From: UBA1930 sp943368475
GTDB taxonomy: Bacteria > Bacteroidota > Bacteroidia > Chitinophagales > Chitinophagaceae
Assembly: GCA_943368475.1 (NCBI GenBank)
Contig: CALRLF020000011.1
Coordinates: 9,369 to 73,368 of the forward strand
DNA length: 64,000 nucleotides
Reading direction: 5' to 3'
Below are positions 17,293 to 25,714 of this stretch, one piece after another. The notes beneath the pieces were generated by a model that had not been told where the DNA came from, did not search any database, and saw only the letters and a list, made by a program, of their open reading frames with translations. The position numbers were made by a program, and so were the translations under genes. Position 1 is the first letter of the stretch. The number at the start of each line of letters is the position of its first letter.

Positions 17293-18721
17293 GATTGAAG
17301 CTGTTTTTCCAAACATAGAAGTTGAATTATTACCTAGGGAAAGTCGTGGCGATCAACTCCAAAATATTCCTCTTCAAACGGTAGAAGGATCTGATTTTTT
17401 TACACAAGATATTTTTGATGCATTACAAAATGGCCAAGCTGATATTGCTGTTCATTCATTGAAAGATGTGAGCGGCAGCCATTTTTTTGGTGACAATAAA
17501 TTTGCCATTATTGAAAGAGATGACGTAAGAGATATTGCAATTTTTAATTCTAATGTAGAAGAAAAAATAAAACAAGGACAAACCATTATCATTGGTACTT
17601 GCTCCCCAAGAAGAGAGGAAATGGCCATTGGTTTCTTACGAAAAGCCCTACCACAATGGAACAATGATTTTACTATCGAAACAAAAGTCATTCGTGGAAA
17701 TGTAGATACACGTTTACGCAAGTTAGATGCTGGTGAATATGATGGAATTATTTTGGCAACAGCAGGCATTAATCGTTTGTTAGAAAGTGAAAAAGATGCA
17801 GTTTCAATCAAACAATTATTGGTTGATAAAAAACTAATGCTCCTTCCTTTAATAGAATGTGTACCTGCACCTTGTCAGGGTGCAATTGTTGCAGAAGCAC
17901 ATTACTCAAATACACAAGCAGCAAAAGTTATTGAAGCCATCAACAACAAAAACTTAATGCAGCAATGCATACAAGAAAAGAAGGCTGCATTAAAATATGG
18001 TACAGGTTGCTTACAAAAATTTGGTGTAACAACTATTCAATACGATGTTGATAAAGCAGTTTTATATGCAGCAGGCAAAAATGAACATGGAGAATCGTTT
18101 ACAAATTGGCAGGGATTGCCAGATTTATCTAAAGATGAAACCTTGTTTAGTAGCACAGATTTTATGAGCAGTTTCTTCTCTTATAATTATTCAAATGAAC
18201 CAATCAATATTGCTCAGCAGCATGTGTATGTTGCCAATTACAAAGCAATACGTGAGGAAGCTTTAATAAATCAACTGCAAAGTAAAACTGTTTGGGCAGC
18301 CGGATCGAAAACTTGGTTTCAATTAGCCAAGCAAAATATTTGGGTTACAGGTTCTGCAGATGCTTTTGGCTTAGAGTTTTTAGAACAAGCATGGCGTATG
18401 CCTTTGATTCAAATTAATAAAAATGAGTTAGCTATTATTACCAGCAAACAAGGTGCTGCAACATGGAGTAAAAAAAACTGGAACACTCATGCTACTTATG
18501 AATTATTGTTTAAAGAAGATGCAACTGTAAAAGAAAAAATTAGTACAGCCCATACTATTTTCTGGACAAGCTTTCAACAGTATCAACAATATAAATCTGT
18601 TATTCCATCAGGCGTTACGCATTGTTGCCCATCAGGTGAAACTGCTTGCTTATTAAGAGAAGCAGGTCTTCAACCAATTCTATTTCCTAACATCAAATCA
18701 TTCTTGCAATGGAAACAATAA
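17222..18721 (+). CDS. hemC: Hydroxymethylbilane synthase fused to a uroporphyrinogen-III synthase-like domain
   Basis: Residues 1 to about 305 are hydroxymethylbilane synthase, with ITGRASKLSLLQ, the DVSGSHFF region, SPRREE, GNVDTRLRKL and the cofactor cysteine Cys263 in GTGCLQKFG. Residues about 310-499 look like uroporphyrinogen-III synthase (HemD): two similar halves, including VWAAGSKTWFQLAKQ and a C-terminal CCPSGETACLLREAGLQP. Together they would turn porphobilinogen into uroporphyrinogen III. The HemD assignment is by pattern only, since HemD is poorly conserved. The start overlaps the ALAS gene by 71 bases, and the end overlaps hemB by 13, suggesting translational coupling. Confidence 0.88.
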   Translation: MEKIRITGRASKLSLLQMEKTKRKIEAVFPNIEVELLPRESRGDQLQNIPLQTVEGSDFFTQDIFDALQNGQADIAVHSLKDVSGSHFFGDNKFAIIERDDVRDIAIFNSNVEEKIKQGQTIIIGTCSPRREEMAIGFLRKALPQWNNDFTIETKVIRGNVDTRLRKLDAGEYDGIILATAGINRLLESEKDAVSIKQLLVDKKLMLLPLIECVPAPCQGAIVAEAHYSNTQAAKVIEAINNKNLMQQCIQEKKAALKYGTGCLQKFGVTTIQYDVDKAVLYAAGKNEHGESFTNWQGLPDLSKDETLFSSTDFMSSFFSYNYSNEPINIAQQHVYVANYKAIREEALINQLQSKTVWAAGSKTWFQLAKQNIWVTGSADAFGLEFLEQAWRMPLIQINKNELAIITSKQGAATWSKKNWNTHATYELLFKEDATVKEKISTAHTIFWTSFQQYQQYKSVIPSGVTHCCPSGETACLLREAGLQPILFPNIKSFLQWKQ

Positions 18722-19704
18722 ACTATCCCATTACACAACGTAGGTTGCGGACAGATGCACATATTAGAGAACTAACGGCAGGGTTTCATTTATCTCACAA
18801 AAGCTTCATTCAACCTTTGTTTGTTAATGAGGCATTGAGTGAATCAATGGATCTAGTTGGTTTAAATGGTGTTCAATCAGATACAATTAGTTCTGTTTTG
18901 TATACGATTGAAAACGACATTCAAAATGGTGTTCACAAGTTTTTATTGTTTCCTGTTCCAGCAAAAAAAGTAAGTAAAGACTTTGATTTTTCTTTTGCCG
19001 CAAAAGTTGTAAAAACCATAAAAGAAAAATTTGGTAATGACGTTTGGTTAGCAACAGATGTTTGTTTATGCAGTTACACAACACATGGGCATTGTGGAAT
19101 TTTAAATGAAAACCATAGCAAATTACTCAACAATCAAACCGTAGATATATTATCCAAATATGCTGTTGAGTTAGCTGTTGCTGGTGCTGATTGTATTGCA
19201 CCAAGTGATATGATGGATGGAAGAATAGCCGCAATCAGAAATAATTTAAATGCTTTTGGTTTTGATGATGTGAACATCATGAGTTATTCGGCCAAGTTTT
19301 CTTCACAGTTGTATGGACCGTTTAGAGATGCTTGTAATTCTGCTCCAAACACACACGGAATACAAAACAGAAAATCATATCAAATTTCACCTTTCAATAT
19401 AAACGATGCACTTGTAAGTAGTAAACGTGATGCAGAACAAGGTGCTGATATTTTAATGGTTAAACCAGCAGCACTTTATACAGATATTATTGCAGCATTA
19501 AAACAGCAATCATTAAAACCTATAGCAGCTTATCATGTAAGTGGCGAATATGCAAGTATTGAAGCAATGGTACAACAAGGTTTTATGCAGCGTGAAGCTG
19601 CTCATGCTGAAGTGTGGACTGCATTAGTTCGTAGTGGAGCAAGCATGATTATTTCTTATGCATCTAGAAATGCAAAGGAATGGATTGATAAAATAAACTA
19701 CTAA
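18709..19704 (+). CDS. hemB: Porphobilinogen synthase (delta-aminolevulinate dehydratase)
   Basis: Joins two 5-aminolevulinate molecules into porphobilinogen. The 331-residue protein keeps the zinc cysteines Cys119, Cys121 and Cys129 (DVCLCSYTTHGHCG) and both Schiff-base lysines, Lys196 (SAKFSSQLYGPFRDA) and Lys252 (MVKPAALY). The sequence is somewhat divergent at the N-terminus (ITQRRLRTD in place of the usual RPRRLR), so it may be a locus-specific paralogue. It overlaps the HemC-HemD gene by 13 bases and so is probably translated with it. Confidence 0.94.
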   Translation: METINYPITQRRLRTDAHIRELTAGFHLSHKSFIQPLFVNEALSESMDLVGLNGVQSDTISSVLYTIENDIQNGVHKFLLFPVPAKKVSKDFDFSFAAKVVKTIKEKFGNDVWLATDVCLCSYTTHGHCGILNENHSKLLNNQTVDILSKYAVELAVAGADCIAPSDMMDGRIAAIRNNLNAFGFDDVNIMSYSAKFSSQLYGPFRDACNSAPNTHGIQNRKSYQISPFNINDALVSSKRDAEQGADILMVKPAALYTDIIAALKQQSLKPIAAYHVSGEYASIEAMVQQGFMQREAAHAEVWTALVRSGASMIISYASRNAKEWIDKINY

Positions 19705-19708
19705 ATAG

Positions 19709-19725
19709 TCTTGTAAAATAGTAGG
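19709..19725 (+). promoter_or_regulatory. Candidate sulfur-regulon operator, weak site 5
   Basis: TCTTGT-AAAAT-AGTAGG has a good right half (AGTAGGGTATT) and a poor left half. It overlaps the -33 element of the promoter at 19711-19739. Confidence 0.35.
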
Positions 19726-19739
19726 GTATTGTATATTTG
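19711..19739 (+). promoter_or_regulatory. Promoter of the siroheme synthase-permease gene
   Basis: TTG (19711-19713), an 18-base spacer, and TATATTTG (19732-19739) match the Bacteroidota promoter. The ATG follows at 19745, so the transcript would be almost leaderless. Confidence 0.55.
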
Positions 19740-19744
19740 TAGCC

Positions 19745-21226
19745 ATGCCAAATTCGACAAAAGAAACAAATCACCTTTTTCCGGTTTTTTTGAAACTGGA
19801 AAACCTTCGATTATTAATTGTTGGTGGTGGCTATGTTGGTATGGAAAAATTGCAGGCAGTAATTTTCAATTCTCCTGAAACAAAAATTAAATTGATTGCT
19901 AGAGAAATTAGTAATGGGATTAAAGAACTTGCCAAACAGTATCCTAATATTAATCTAATTGAAAAGCCTTATAGTATTGATGATTTAGAGCAGACAGATA
20001 TTGTTATAGCAGCAATTAATGAACGAGAGATAAGTACACAAATTGTTGCTGATGCAAAAAGCAAAGGCATCTTAGTGAATGCTGCAGACAAACCAGAACT
20101 CTGCGATTTTTATTTAAGTTCAGTTGTACAAAAGGGCAATTTGAAAATAGCTATTTCTACCAATGGTAAATCTCCAACAGCAGCAAAGCGTATCAAAGAA
20201 ATGCTGCATCAATCTTTGCCCGAAGAGTTGGATGATGTATTAAATAACCTCAACAAAATTCGAAACAGACTCACTGGTAATTTTGATGATAAGGTTAAAA
20301 AGCTAAATGACATTACTAAAGTATTGGTTGAAACGGAGACTTCCAGTAACGAAAAGCGTTGGAGAAAAATTGCCACTTATTCAATCCTCATTTTTGCATC
20401 AATGCTTATTGGTCATTTCATTTTTTCTTATGTTCCATTAAAACAAATTGGTAGTAGTGCATTTAATGTTTACCAAACTTTAGATAGTAAATTTCCATTA
20501 ATGATATTGGCTGGCTTTGTTGCACAATTGGTAGATGGTGCATTGGGCATGGGTTATGGCGTTACCAGTGCAACTGTTTTGTTATCGGCAGGAATTAATC
20601 CTGCAGCAATTAGTGGTAGCATTCATACAGCAGAAATGTTTGCAAGTGGTGCAAGTGGTTATAGCCATTATAAGTTTGGCAACGTAAATAAAAAACTACT
20701 CAAAGCCTTGTTAATACCAGGTGTTATTGGTGCAATTACAGGTGCAATTTTATTGGTGTATTTGGGTGATAAACATGCTGGTTATATACGACCAATTTTA
20801 GCATGTTATACTTTGCTATTGGGCATAAGAATTTTAGTAAATGCTTTCATACAGCAAAAGCAGCAAAAGAAATTTAAACGTTATAGTTTACTTGCAGGAG
20901 CAGGTGGCTTCTTAGATTCTTTTGGTGGCGGTGGGTGGGGGCCAATTGTTACAACCACTTTAATTACAAAAGGTCGCAGCCCTAAATATGTTATTGGAAC
21001 AGTAAGCCTTACTGAGTTTTTTGTTACACTTGCCAGTGCATTTACTTTTTTTACATTAATTGGTGTAAGTCATTGGCAAACTATACTAGGCTTAATTGTT
21101 GGAGGTTTAATTGCTGCACCAATAGCTGCGAAACTAGCAGGTAAACTGCCACGTAAAACATCATTTATCTTATTGGGTTTACTGGTAATTTGGTGGAGCA
21201 TTAAGATTTTAGTAAAAATATTTTAG
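19745..21226 (+). CDS. Siroheme synthase (Met8/CysG-N type) fused to a TSUP permease
   Basis: Residues 1 to about 210 are a precorrin-2 dehydrogenase/ferrochelatase domain of the Met8 or CysG-N type: FPVFLKLENLRLLIVGGGYVG, NAADKPELCDF, STNGKSPTAAKRIKE. Residues about 215-493 are a TauE/SafE (TSUP) membrane domain with roughly eight hydrophobic segments and the family motifs AQLVDGALGMGYG and GGFLDSFGGGGWGP. The first part would complete siroheme; the second belongs to a family that moves sulfate, sulfite or sulfonates. The enzyme half would thus be tethered to the inner membrane. A frameshift is excluded, as the frame is continuous. The transport direction and substrate are inferred from context. 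Confidence 0.9.
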   Translation: MPNSTKETNHLFPVFLKLENLRLLIVGGGYVGMEKLQAVIFNSPETKIKLIAREISNGIKELAKQYPNINLIEKPYSIDDLEQTDIVIAAINEREISTQIVADAKSKGILVNAADKPELCDFYLSSVVQKGNLKIAISTNGKSPTAAKRIKEMLHQSLPEELDDVLNNLNKIRNRLTGNFDDKVKKLNDITKVLVETETSSNEKRWRKIATYSILIFASMLIGHFIFSYVPLKQIGSSAFNVYQTLDSKFPLMILAGFVAQLVDGALGMGYGVTSATVLLSAGINPAAISGSIHTAEMFASGASGYSHYKFGNVNKKLLKALLIPGVIGAITGAILLVYLGDKHAGYIRPILACYTLLLGIRILVNAFIQQKQQKKFKRYSLLAGAGGFLDSFGGGGWGPIVTTTLITKGRSPKYVIGTVSLTEFFVTLASAFTFFTLIGVSHWQTILGLIVGGLIAAPIAAKLAGKLPRKTSFILLGLLVIWWSIKILVKIF

Positions 21227-21243
21227 TGAAATAAAAATAATAC

Positions 21244-21260
21244 CCTATAAATTTGGTAGA
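21244..21260 (+). promoter_or_regulatory. Candidate sulfur-regulon operator, site 6 (TonB receptor promoter)
   Basis: CCTATA-AATTT-GGTAGA, followed by CTAAT. It covers the TTTG of the promoter 21252-21282, as expected for a repressor site. Confidence 0.6.
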
Positions 21261-21282
21261 CTAATAATTTGCCCTATTTTTG
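21252..21282 (+). promoter_or_regulatory. Promoter upstream of the TonB receptor gene
   Basis: TTTG (21252-21255), 19 bases, then TATTTTTG (21275-21282). A start near 21289 gives a leader of about 225 bases that holds operator site 7; I recognise no riboswitch in it. Confidence 0.65.
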
Positions 21283-21348
21283 CAAACAATTATTATAGAT
21301 TCAACATTTACAAATGGCTTTTAACAGTCATTTTTTAAATTAAAATAA

Positions 21349-21365
21349 TCTACTAATATAATAGA
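21349..21365 (+). promoter_or_regulatory. Candidate sulfur-regulon operator, site 7 (in the receptor leader)
   Basis: TCTACT-AATAT-AATAGA followed by CTAAT, about 60 bases after the predicted transcription start. Confidence 0.5.
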
Positions 21366-21513
21366 CTAATGATAAAATTCACAACCAACTATTTTGACAG
21401 CTTTTTCAACTAAAGCATTTTTGGTACATGTTTATGTTTAAAACCAATAGAACCTGCTGTTGATTGCTCCATAATTCTTCCATTCAATTTTAAAACATAA
21501 ATGATCTTAATTA

Positions 21514-24108
21514 ATGAAAAATATAATTTTCAAAGTTTCTTTTTTTCTGGGATTAATTTTATTCAGTGATAGTGTATACTCTCAAAAGCTTATCGAAGGA
21601 ACTATCAAAAGTACAGATGGCATTGCTGTAGCATCGGCAACAGTAGCAGTAAAGAATACAAAGTCATTTGCTGTGGCAGATGCAACTGGTTATTTTAAAA
21701 TAGCATCACCAGATAAGTTTCCTGTTGTATTGGTTATTTCTTCTGTTGGCTATACAGCAGTAGAAGTTAGTTTAGATACATTTCCAAAAGCTAAACTGAA
21801 TATTTTACTGGTAGACGCAAATCAACTTACAGAATTAGTCATCACCTCTAGACGAAGACAAGAAGTTGCCCAAGATGTACCAATTGCAATTTCTGTAATT
21901 GGAGGAAAACAAGTAGATGAAGCAGGAGCATTTAATGTAAACCGATTAAAGGAACTTGTACCAAGCTTACAATTGTATTCGTCTAATCCAAGAAATACAG
22001 GTATTAATATACGTGGATTGGGTTCTCCATTTGGGCTCACTAATGATGGCCTTGATCCAGGTGTTGGATTTTATGTAGATGGCGTTTATTATGCTCGTCC
22101 TGCAGCTGCTACATTAGATTTCATTGACATTGAGCAAATTGAAGTTTTACGTGGTCCACAAGGAACACTCTTTGGAAAAAATACAACATCTGGTGCTTTT
22201 AATATTACTACCAGAAAGCCAAGCTTTAAGTCGGGGGCTAATTTTGAAGTGAGTTATGGTAACTATTCTTTTGTACAGGCAAAAGCCTCTATTACTGGAG
22301 CATTGTCTAAAAAAATTGCTGGACGTATTTCTTTTTCAGGCACCAATCGGAATGGGCTTGTTGAAAATATTCGTACAAAAAAATTCACCAATGAGTTAAA
22401 CAATATTGGTATTCGTGGACAACTATTATACAAACCTTATGCTAAAACCTCTGTTGTTTTAGCTGCTGATTTTTCAGGTCAAGAACCTGATGGTTATGCA
22501 CAAGTGGTTGCAGGTGTGGTAGAAACCAAACGACCTGCTTACCGTCAGTTCAATGCTATCATTGCCGATTTAAATTATCAACTTCCAAGTTTAAATCCCT
22601 TCGATAGAAAAATTGACCATGATGTATCATGGAATTCTGGCAACGATATAGGTGGTGTATCTCTTAACATTGATCAGCAAATTGGTACTGGTAAACTTAC
22701 TTCTACAACAGCATGGCGTTACTGGGATTGGAGACCATCTAACGATAGAGACTTTACAGGATTAGAAGCATTGTCAAAATCACAAAATCCTGCAAAGCAT
22801 CAAAACTGGTCTCAAGAAATAAGATATGCAGGTGAGTTTGCATCTAAGCTAAGTGGTGTTGTTGGTTTATTCTATATCGATCAGGAAGTTAAAATAAATG
22901 GCTTAGAACAATCTGGTCGTCACCAATGGAGATTCTCACAAAGTTCAACCAGCACTTTATGGCAAACACTAGGTTTATTTGAAGGATTTGGTATTAACAC
23001 AAATTCATCTATTAAGTCTCAAAGTGCAGCAATATTTGTAAACTTAGATTGGGAAGTAGCCAAAGGGTTTCATATTTTACCAGGATTAAGATACAACTAC
23101 GATAACAAAGATGTCGTGTACAATCGTGTTGCGTCAGGTGGTTTAGATACTGCAACCTATGCAGGTACAACAGCTCAGAGAACTACATTACAAGGGTTTA
23201 AAAATGGTGTATATACCAGCCAGTTTTACACAGCCGCAGCAGATGAAAGAAATTTTACATACCAGCTTACCCTTTCTTTTAGACCTAATAAGTTTTTGAA
23301 CACCTTTGCTACGTATTCTACCAGTTATAAACCTGTTGGTGTAAATGTTGCTGGGTTGCCTACTGTAAACGGACAAACTGCAATTGACTTAGCAGTTATT
23401 AAACCCGAAACAGTCAATCATTTTGAAGTAGGTATCAAAGCTAATCCATCTGATCATTTCATTTTCAATGCAATATATCATCACACCGATATTAAAGACT
23501 ATCAAGCAAACGTACAATCTGCCGAATTAGGTGTTAACCGAGGTTACATTGCCAATGCAGAAGCTGTTAGCGTAAGTGGATTAGAATTAGATGCCAATTA
23601 TAAATTAAACTCAACCTTTTCATTTTTTGGAGCATTGGCTTATACCGATGCTAAATATGTAAAATTCACCAATGCTCCATTACCACTTGAAGAAACAGGG
23701 CTGACGGAAGGCGGTGTGCCAAAAGCATTTAAAGATATTTCTGGTGGTCGTTTACCTGGTATTTCAAAATGGTCAGGTTCATTGGGTGGTGAGTTCTCAA
23801 CAACAGCAAAGTTTTTATCAAAAGAAGGTAAATTTTTCACAGCTGTAGAAGGATTTTATCGCTCAGAATTTTCTTCAAGTCCATCACCATCGGCATTTTT
23901 AAATATTCCTGCTTATTCAATTGTTAATGCAAGAATTGGTTTTCGTTTGCCTGGCAATGGTCTATCAGCTTTTGTTTGGGGAAGAAACATTTTCGATACA
24001 AATTATTACGAACAATTGCTTCCTGCAGGTGGTAATGCTGGCCATTATGCTGGTGTATTGGGAGATCAAAGAACCTATGGTGTTACGTTGAAAATTACCA
24101 TTCAATAA
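21514..24108 (+). CDS. TonB-dependent outer-membrane receptor
   Basis: An 864-residue outer-membrane import barrel. It has a signal peptide (1-23, ending SVYSQ), an N-terminal carboxypeptidase-like beta domain (about 25-105, common in Bacteroidota receptors), a plug domain (about 120-230: DVPIAISVIGG, IRGLGSPFG, VDGVYYARPAA, IEVLRGPQGTLFGKNTTSG), and a 22-strand-type barrel ending in YGVTLKITIQ. No SusD partner follows, so it is a stand-alone receptor. Its promoter carries the operator shared with cysH, suggesting import of a sulfur compound or of a metal needed for siroheme; the ligand cannot be read from sequence. Confidence 0.93.
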   Translation: MKNIIFKVSFFLGLILFSDSVYSQKLIEGTIKSTDGIAVASATVAVKNTKSFAVADATGYFKIASPDKFPVVLVISSVGYTAVEVSLDTFPKAKLNILLVDANQLTELVITSRRRQEVAQDVPIAISVIGGKQVDEAGAFNVNRLKELVPSLQLYSSNPRNTGINIRGLGSPFGLTNDGLDPGVGFYVDGVYYARPAAATLDFIDIEQIEVLRGPQGTLFGKNTTSGAFNITTRKPSFKSGANFEVSYGNYSFVQAKASITGALSKKIAGRISFSGTNRNGLVENIRTKKFTNELNNIGIRGQLLYKPYAKTSVVLAADFSGQEPDGYAQVVAGVVETKRPAYRQFNAIIADLNYQLPSLNPFDRKIDHDVSWNSGNDIGGVSLNIDQQIGTGKLTSTTAWRYWDWRPSNDRDFTGLEALSKSQNPAKHQNWSQEIRYAGEFASKLSGVVGLFYIDQEVKINGLEQSGRHQWRFSQSSTSTLWQTLGLFEGFGINTNSSIKSQSAAIFVNLDWEVAKGFHILPGLRYNYDNKDVVYNRVASGGLDTATYAGTTAQRTTLQGFKNGVYTSQFYTAAADERNFTYQLTLSFRPNKFLNTFATYSTSYKPVGVNVAGLPTVNGQTAIDLAVIKPETVNHFEVGIKANPSDHFIFNAIYHHTDIKDYQANVQSAELGVNRGYIANAEAVSVSGLELDANYKLNSTFSFFGALAYTDAKYVKFTNAPLPLEETGLTEGGVPKAFKDISGGRLPGISKWSGSLGGEFSTTAKFLSKEGKFFTAVEGFYRSEFSSSPSPSAFLNIPAYSIVNARIGFRLPGNGLSAFVWGRNIFDTNYYEQLLPAGGNAGHYAGVLGDQRTYGVTLKITIQ

Positions 24109-24115
24109 TTTTTGT

Positions 24116-24193
24116 TACCCAGCTAAAGAATAATTATTTAGCACCTGTGGCGTTGTTGTAAATCCTACTTATTGCAGGACACCCTTCAACAAC
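24116..24193 (+). repeat. Dispersed repeat, left inverted copy (pair with 25624-25700)
   Basis: Starts TACCCAGCTA, then GGCGTTGTTGTAAATCCT, a TTATTGCAGGA hairpin, and ends CCCTTCAACA. The reverse complement of 25624-25700 matches it closely. It appears to be a variant of the GCGTCGCAC family with an insert. Confidence 0.7.
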
Positions 24194-24222
24194 ATTAACA
24201 ATCTCAGCTTTATCTTAGCGTA

Positions 24223-24969
24223 ATGATGAAAAATATTTTGTTATTAATTTATCTTAGCTTTTCATTAAGTGGTTTGTATGGACAGAAACAAATTATCAAT
24301 ATCAATCAGGTGTGGACAGGTTATTTTAATCAAACAAGACTTTCGAATAAATGGGGTTTTTGGGCAGAAGCACAGTTAAGAACCAATGAAAATTTTGTTG
24401 ATAATATTTCACAAAGTATTCTAAGATTTGGTGGTACTTATTATTTGAATAATGATACCAAGTTAACGGCTGGTTATGCCTACATCAATAATTTTTCTCC
24501 AGCCAATGGTGCCAATATTTCAACTCCTGAACACAGACCTTGGCAACAAATTCAATGGCATACTAAATATCCTAAATTACGTTTAATGCAATGGGTTAGA
24601 TTAGAGGAACGCTATCGTCAAAAACTAAAAAATGCAAATGAGCTGGACAATAGTTTTGCTTTCAATTTCAGAGTTCGATACAACTTTTTGATGCAAATTC
24701 CTTTGAGTAAAAAGTTATTTCAACCCAACACATTCTCCTTTATTGCCAACGATGAAGTACATGTAAACTTCGGAAAAGAAATTGTATACAATACCTTCGA
24801 TCAAAATCGTTTTTTTCTTGGATTGGCTTATCAAACTAATAAAACCGATAACCTTCAATTTGGGTACATAAATGTTTTTCAGCAACAATCTGCTGGTAAC
24901 GTTTATAGAAGTTTACATACTGCTCGAATTTTTTACTTTCACAATTTAGACCGAAGAAAAAGCAAATAA
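24223..24969 (+). CDS. DUF2490 family protein, exported
   Basis: A 248-residue protein with a signal peptide (about 1-20, LSGLYGQ). The body is beta-rich with alternating aromatic residues (WTGYFNQTRLSNKWGFWAEAQLR, EERYRQKL, RYNFLMQIPL, FFLGLAYQ) and the DUF2490 arrangement, predicted as an outer-membrane beta-barrel. It follows the TonB receptor by 115 bases, across a dispersed repeat. DUF2490 proteins have no established function. It may act with the receptor, but gene order is the only evidence. Confidence 0.8.
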   Translation: MMKNILLLIYLSFSLSGLYGQKQIININQVWTGYFNQTRLSNKWGFWAEAQLRTNENFVDNISQSILRFGGTYYLNNDTKLTAGYAYINNFSPANGANISTPEHRPWQQIQWHTKYPKLRLMQWVRLEERYRQKLKNANELDNSFAFNFRVRYNFLMQIPLSKKLFQPNTFSFIANDEVHVNFGKEIVYNTFDQNRFFLGLAYQTNKTDNLQFGYINVFQQQSAGNVYRSLHTARIFYFHNLDRRKSK

Positions 24970-25035
24970 TATCTTCCCTTTTTCAATAGCCTGTTTCGGC
25001 ACATACAATTATCTTCGCAGGGCAAAAAAATTATT

Positions 25036-25476
25036 ATGCCCATACTTACAGCAGAAAGAACTTTAGGTGATTTTGGAATGACCATTACCGATACTACTGG
25101 CAATACAATGCAAATTGATATTCCTATAGATCAGGGTGGTAATGGCAAAGGCATGAGACCCATGCAAACTGTATTAGCTGCCTTGTGTGGTTGTAGTGCG
25201 GTAGATGTGGTAAGTATTTTAAAAAAGCAAAAACAAGAACTCACCGGTTTTAAAATTCTGGTAGATGGTGAACGTGAACATGGTAAAGAACCATCTGTAT
25301 GGCAAACGGTTGATTTGGTGTTTGAGTTAACTGGTAACGTAGAATCAAGCAAGGGTTTTAGAGCAGTGAAATTATCGGTTGATAAATATTGCAGTGTTGC
25401 TGAAACTGTGAGAAGGGCTGGAGCACAAATTAATTTTAAAGTGTTGGTGAATGGTGTAGAAGTGAGTGGGGAGTAG
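25036..25476 (+). CDS. OsmC family protein
   Basis: A 146-residue OsmC/Ohr-fold protein. The family signature is clear: GGNGKGMRPMQTVLAALCGCSAVDV (residues about 35-59) with a cysteine cluster, and KYCSVAETVRRA near 115-126 carrying the second cysteine. Ohr members reduce organic hydroperoxides with such a cysteine pair; the YhfA-like subgroup of OsmC is less well defined, and this protein looks closer to that group. It lies between the DUF2490 gene and metZ, inside the inverted repeats 24116 and 25624. Confidence 0.88.
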   Translation: MPILTAERTLGDFGMTITDTTGNTMQIDIPIDQGGNGKGMRPMQTVLAALCGCSAVDVVSILKKQKQELTGFKILVDGEREHGKEPSVWQTVDLVFELTGNVESSKGFRAVKLSVDKYCSVAETVRRAGAQINFKVLVNGVEVSGE

Positions 25477-25535
25477 GACAAGGGTGGAGGGCAGATGGTA
25501 GAAGGTAAGGAAGTAGAGTTTTGTCTTTGTAAATG

Positions 25536-25600
25536 ATTCTTCCCCTCTAGGGATGGGCAAGTAAAAATATCAGTTGAGTAAAATGATGAATGGGGTGGGT
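25536..25600 (+). repeat. Dispersed repeat, long form, copy 3 (degenerate palindrome)
   Basis: ATTCTTCCCCTC, then a decayed arm (TAGGGATGGGC), spacer with GTTGAGTAAAATGATGAAT, ending TGGGGTGGGT; matches 8148-8212. Confidence 0.65.
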
Positions 25601-25623
25601 CTACAAATTTAATAAAGTTATAG

Positions 25624-25700
25624 TGTTGAAGAGTGTCCTGCAATAAGCAGGATTTACAACAACGCCAATGCCGTTCAATAGATTTTCAATAGCTGGGTAC
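25624..25700 (-). repeat. Dispersed repeat, right inverted copy (pair with 24116-24193)
   Basis: Contains the hairpin TCCTGCAATAAGCAGGA and ends AGCTGGGTAC. It ends 14 bases before metZ. Confidence 0.7.
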
Positions 25701-25714
25701 ATAAAAAATACAAG

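Noticed and set aside
17452..17811. 119-codon minus-strand frame opposite hemC
   Set aside because: Shadow of the coding strand; no start signal or recognisable domain.
25131..25643. 170-codon minus-strand frame opposite OsmC
   Set aside because: Lies antisense to a clear OsmC gene and extends into repeats; proline/serine-rich shadow composition.
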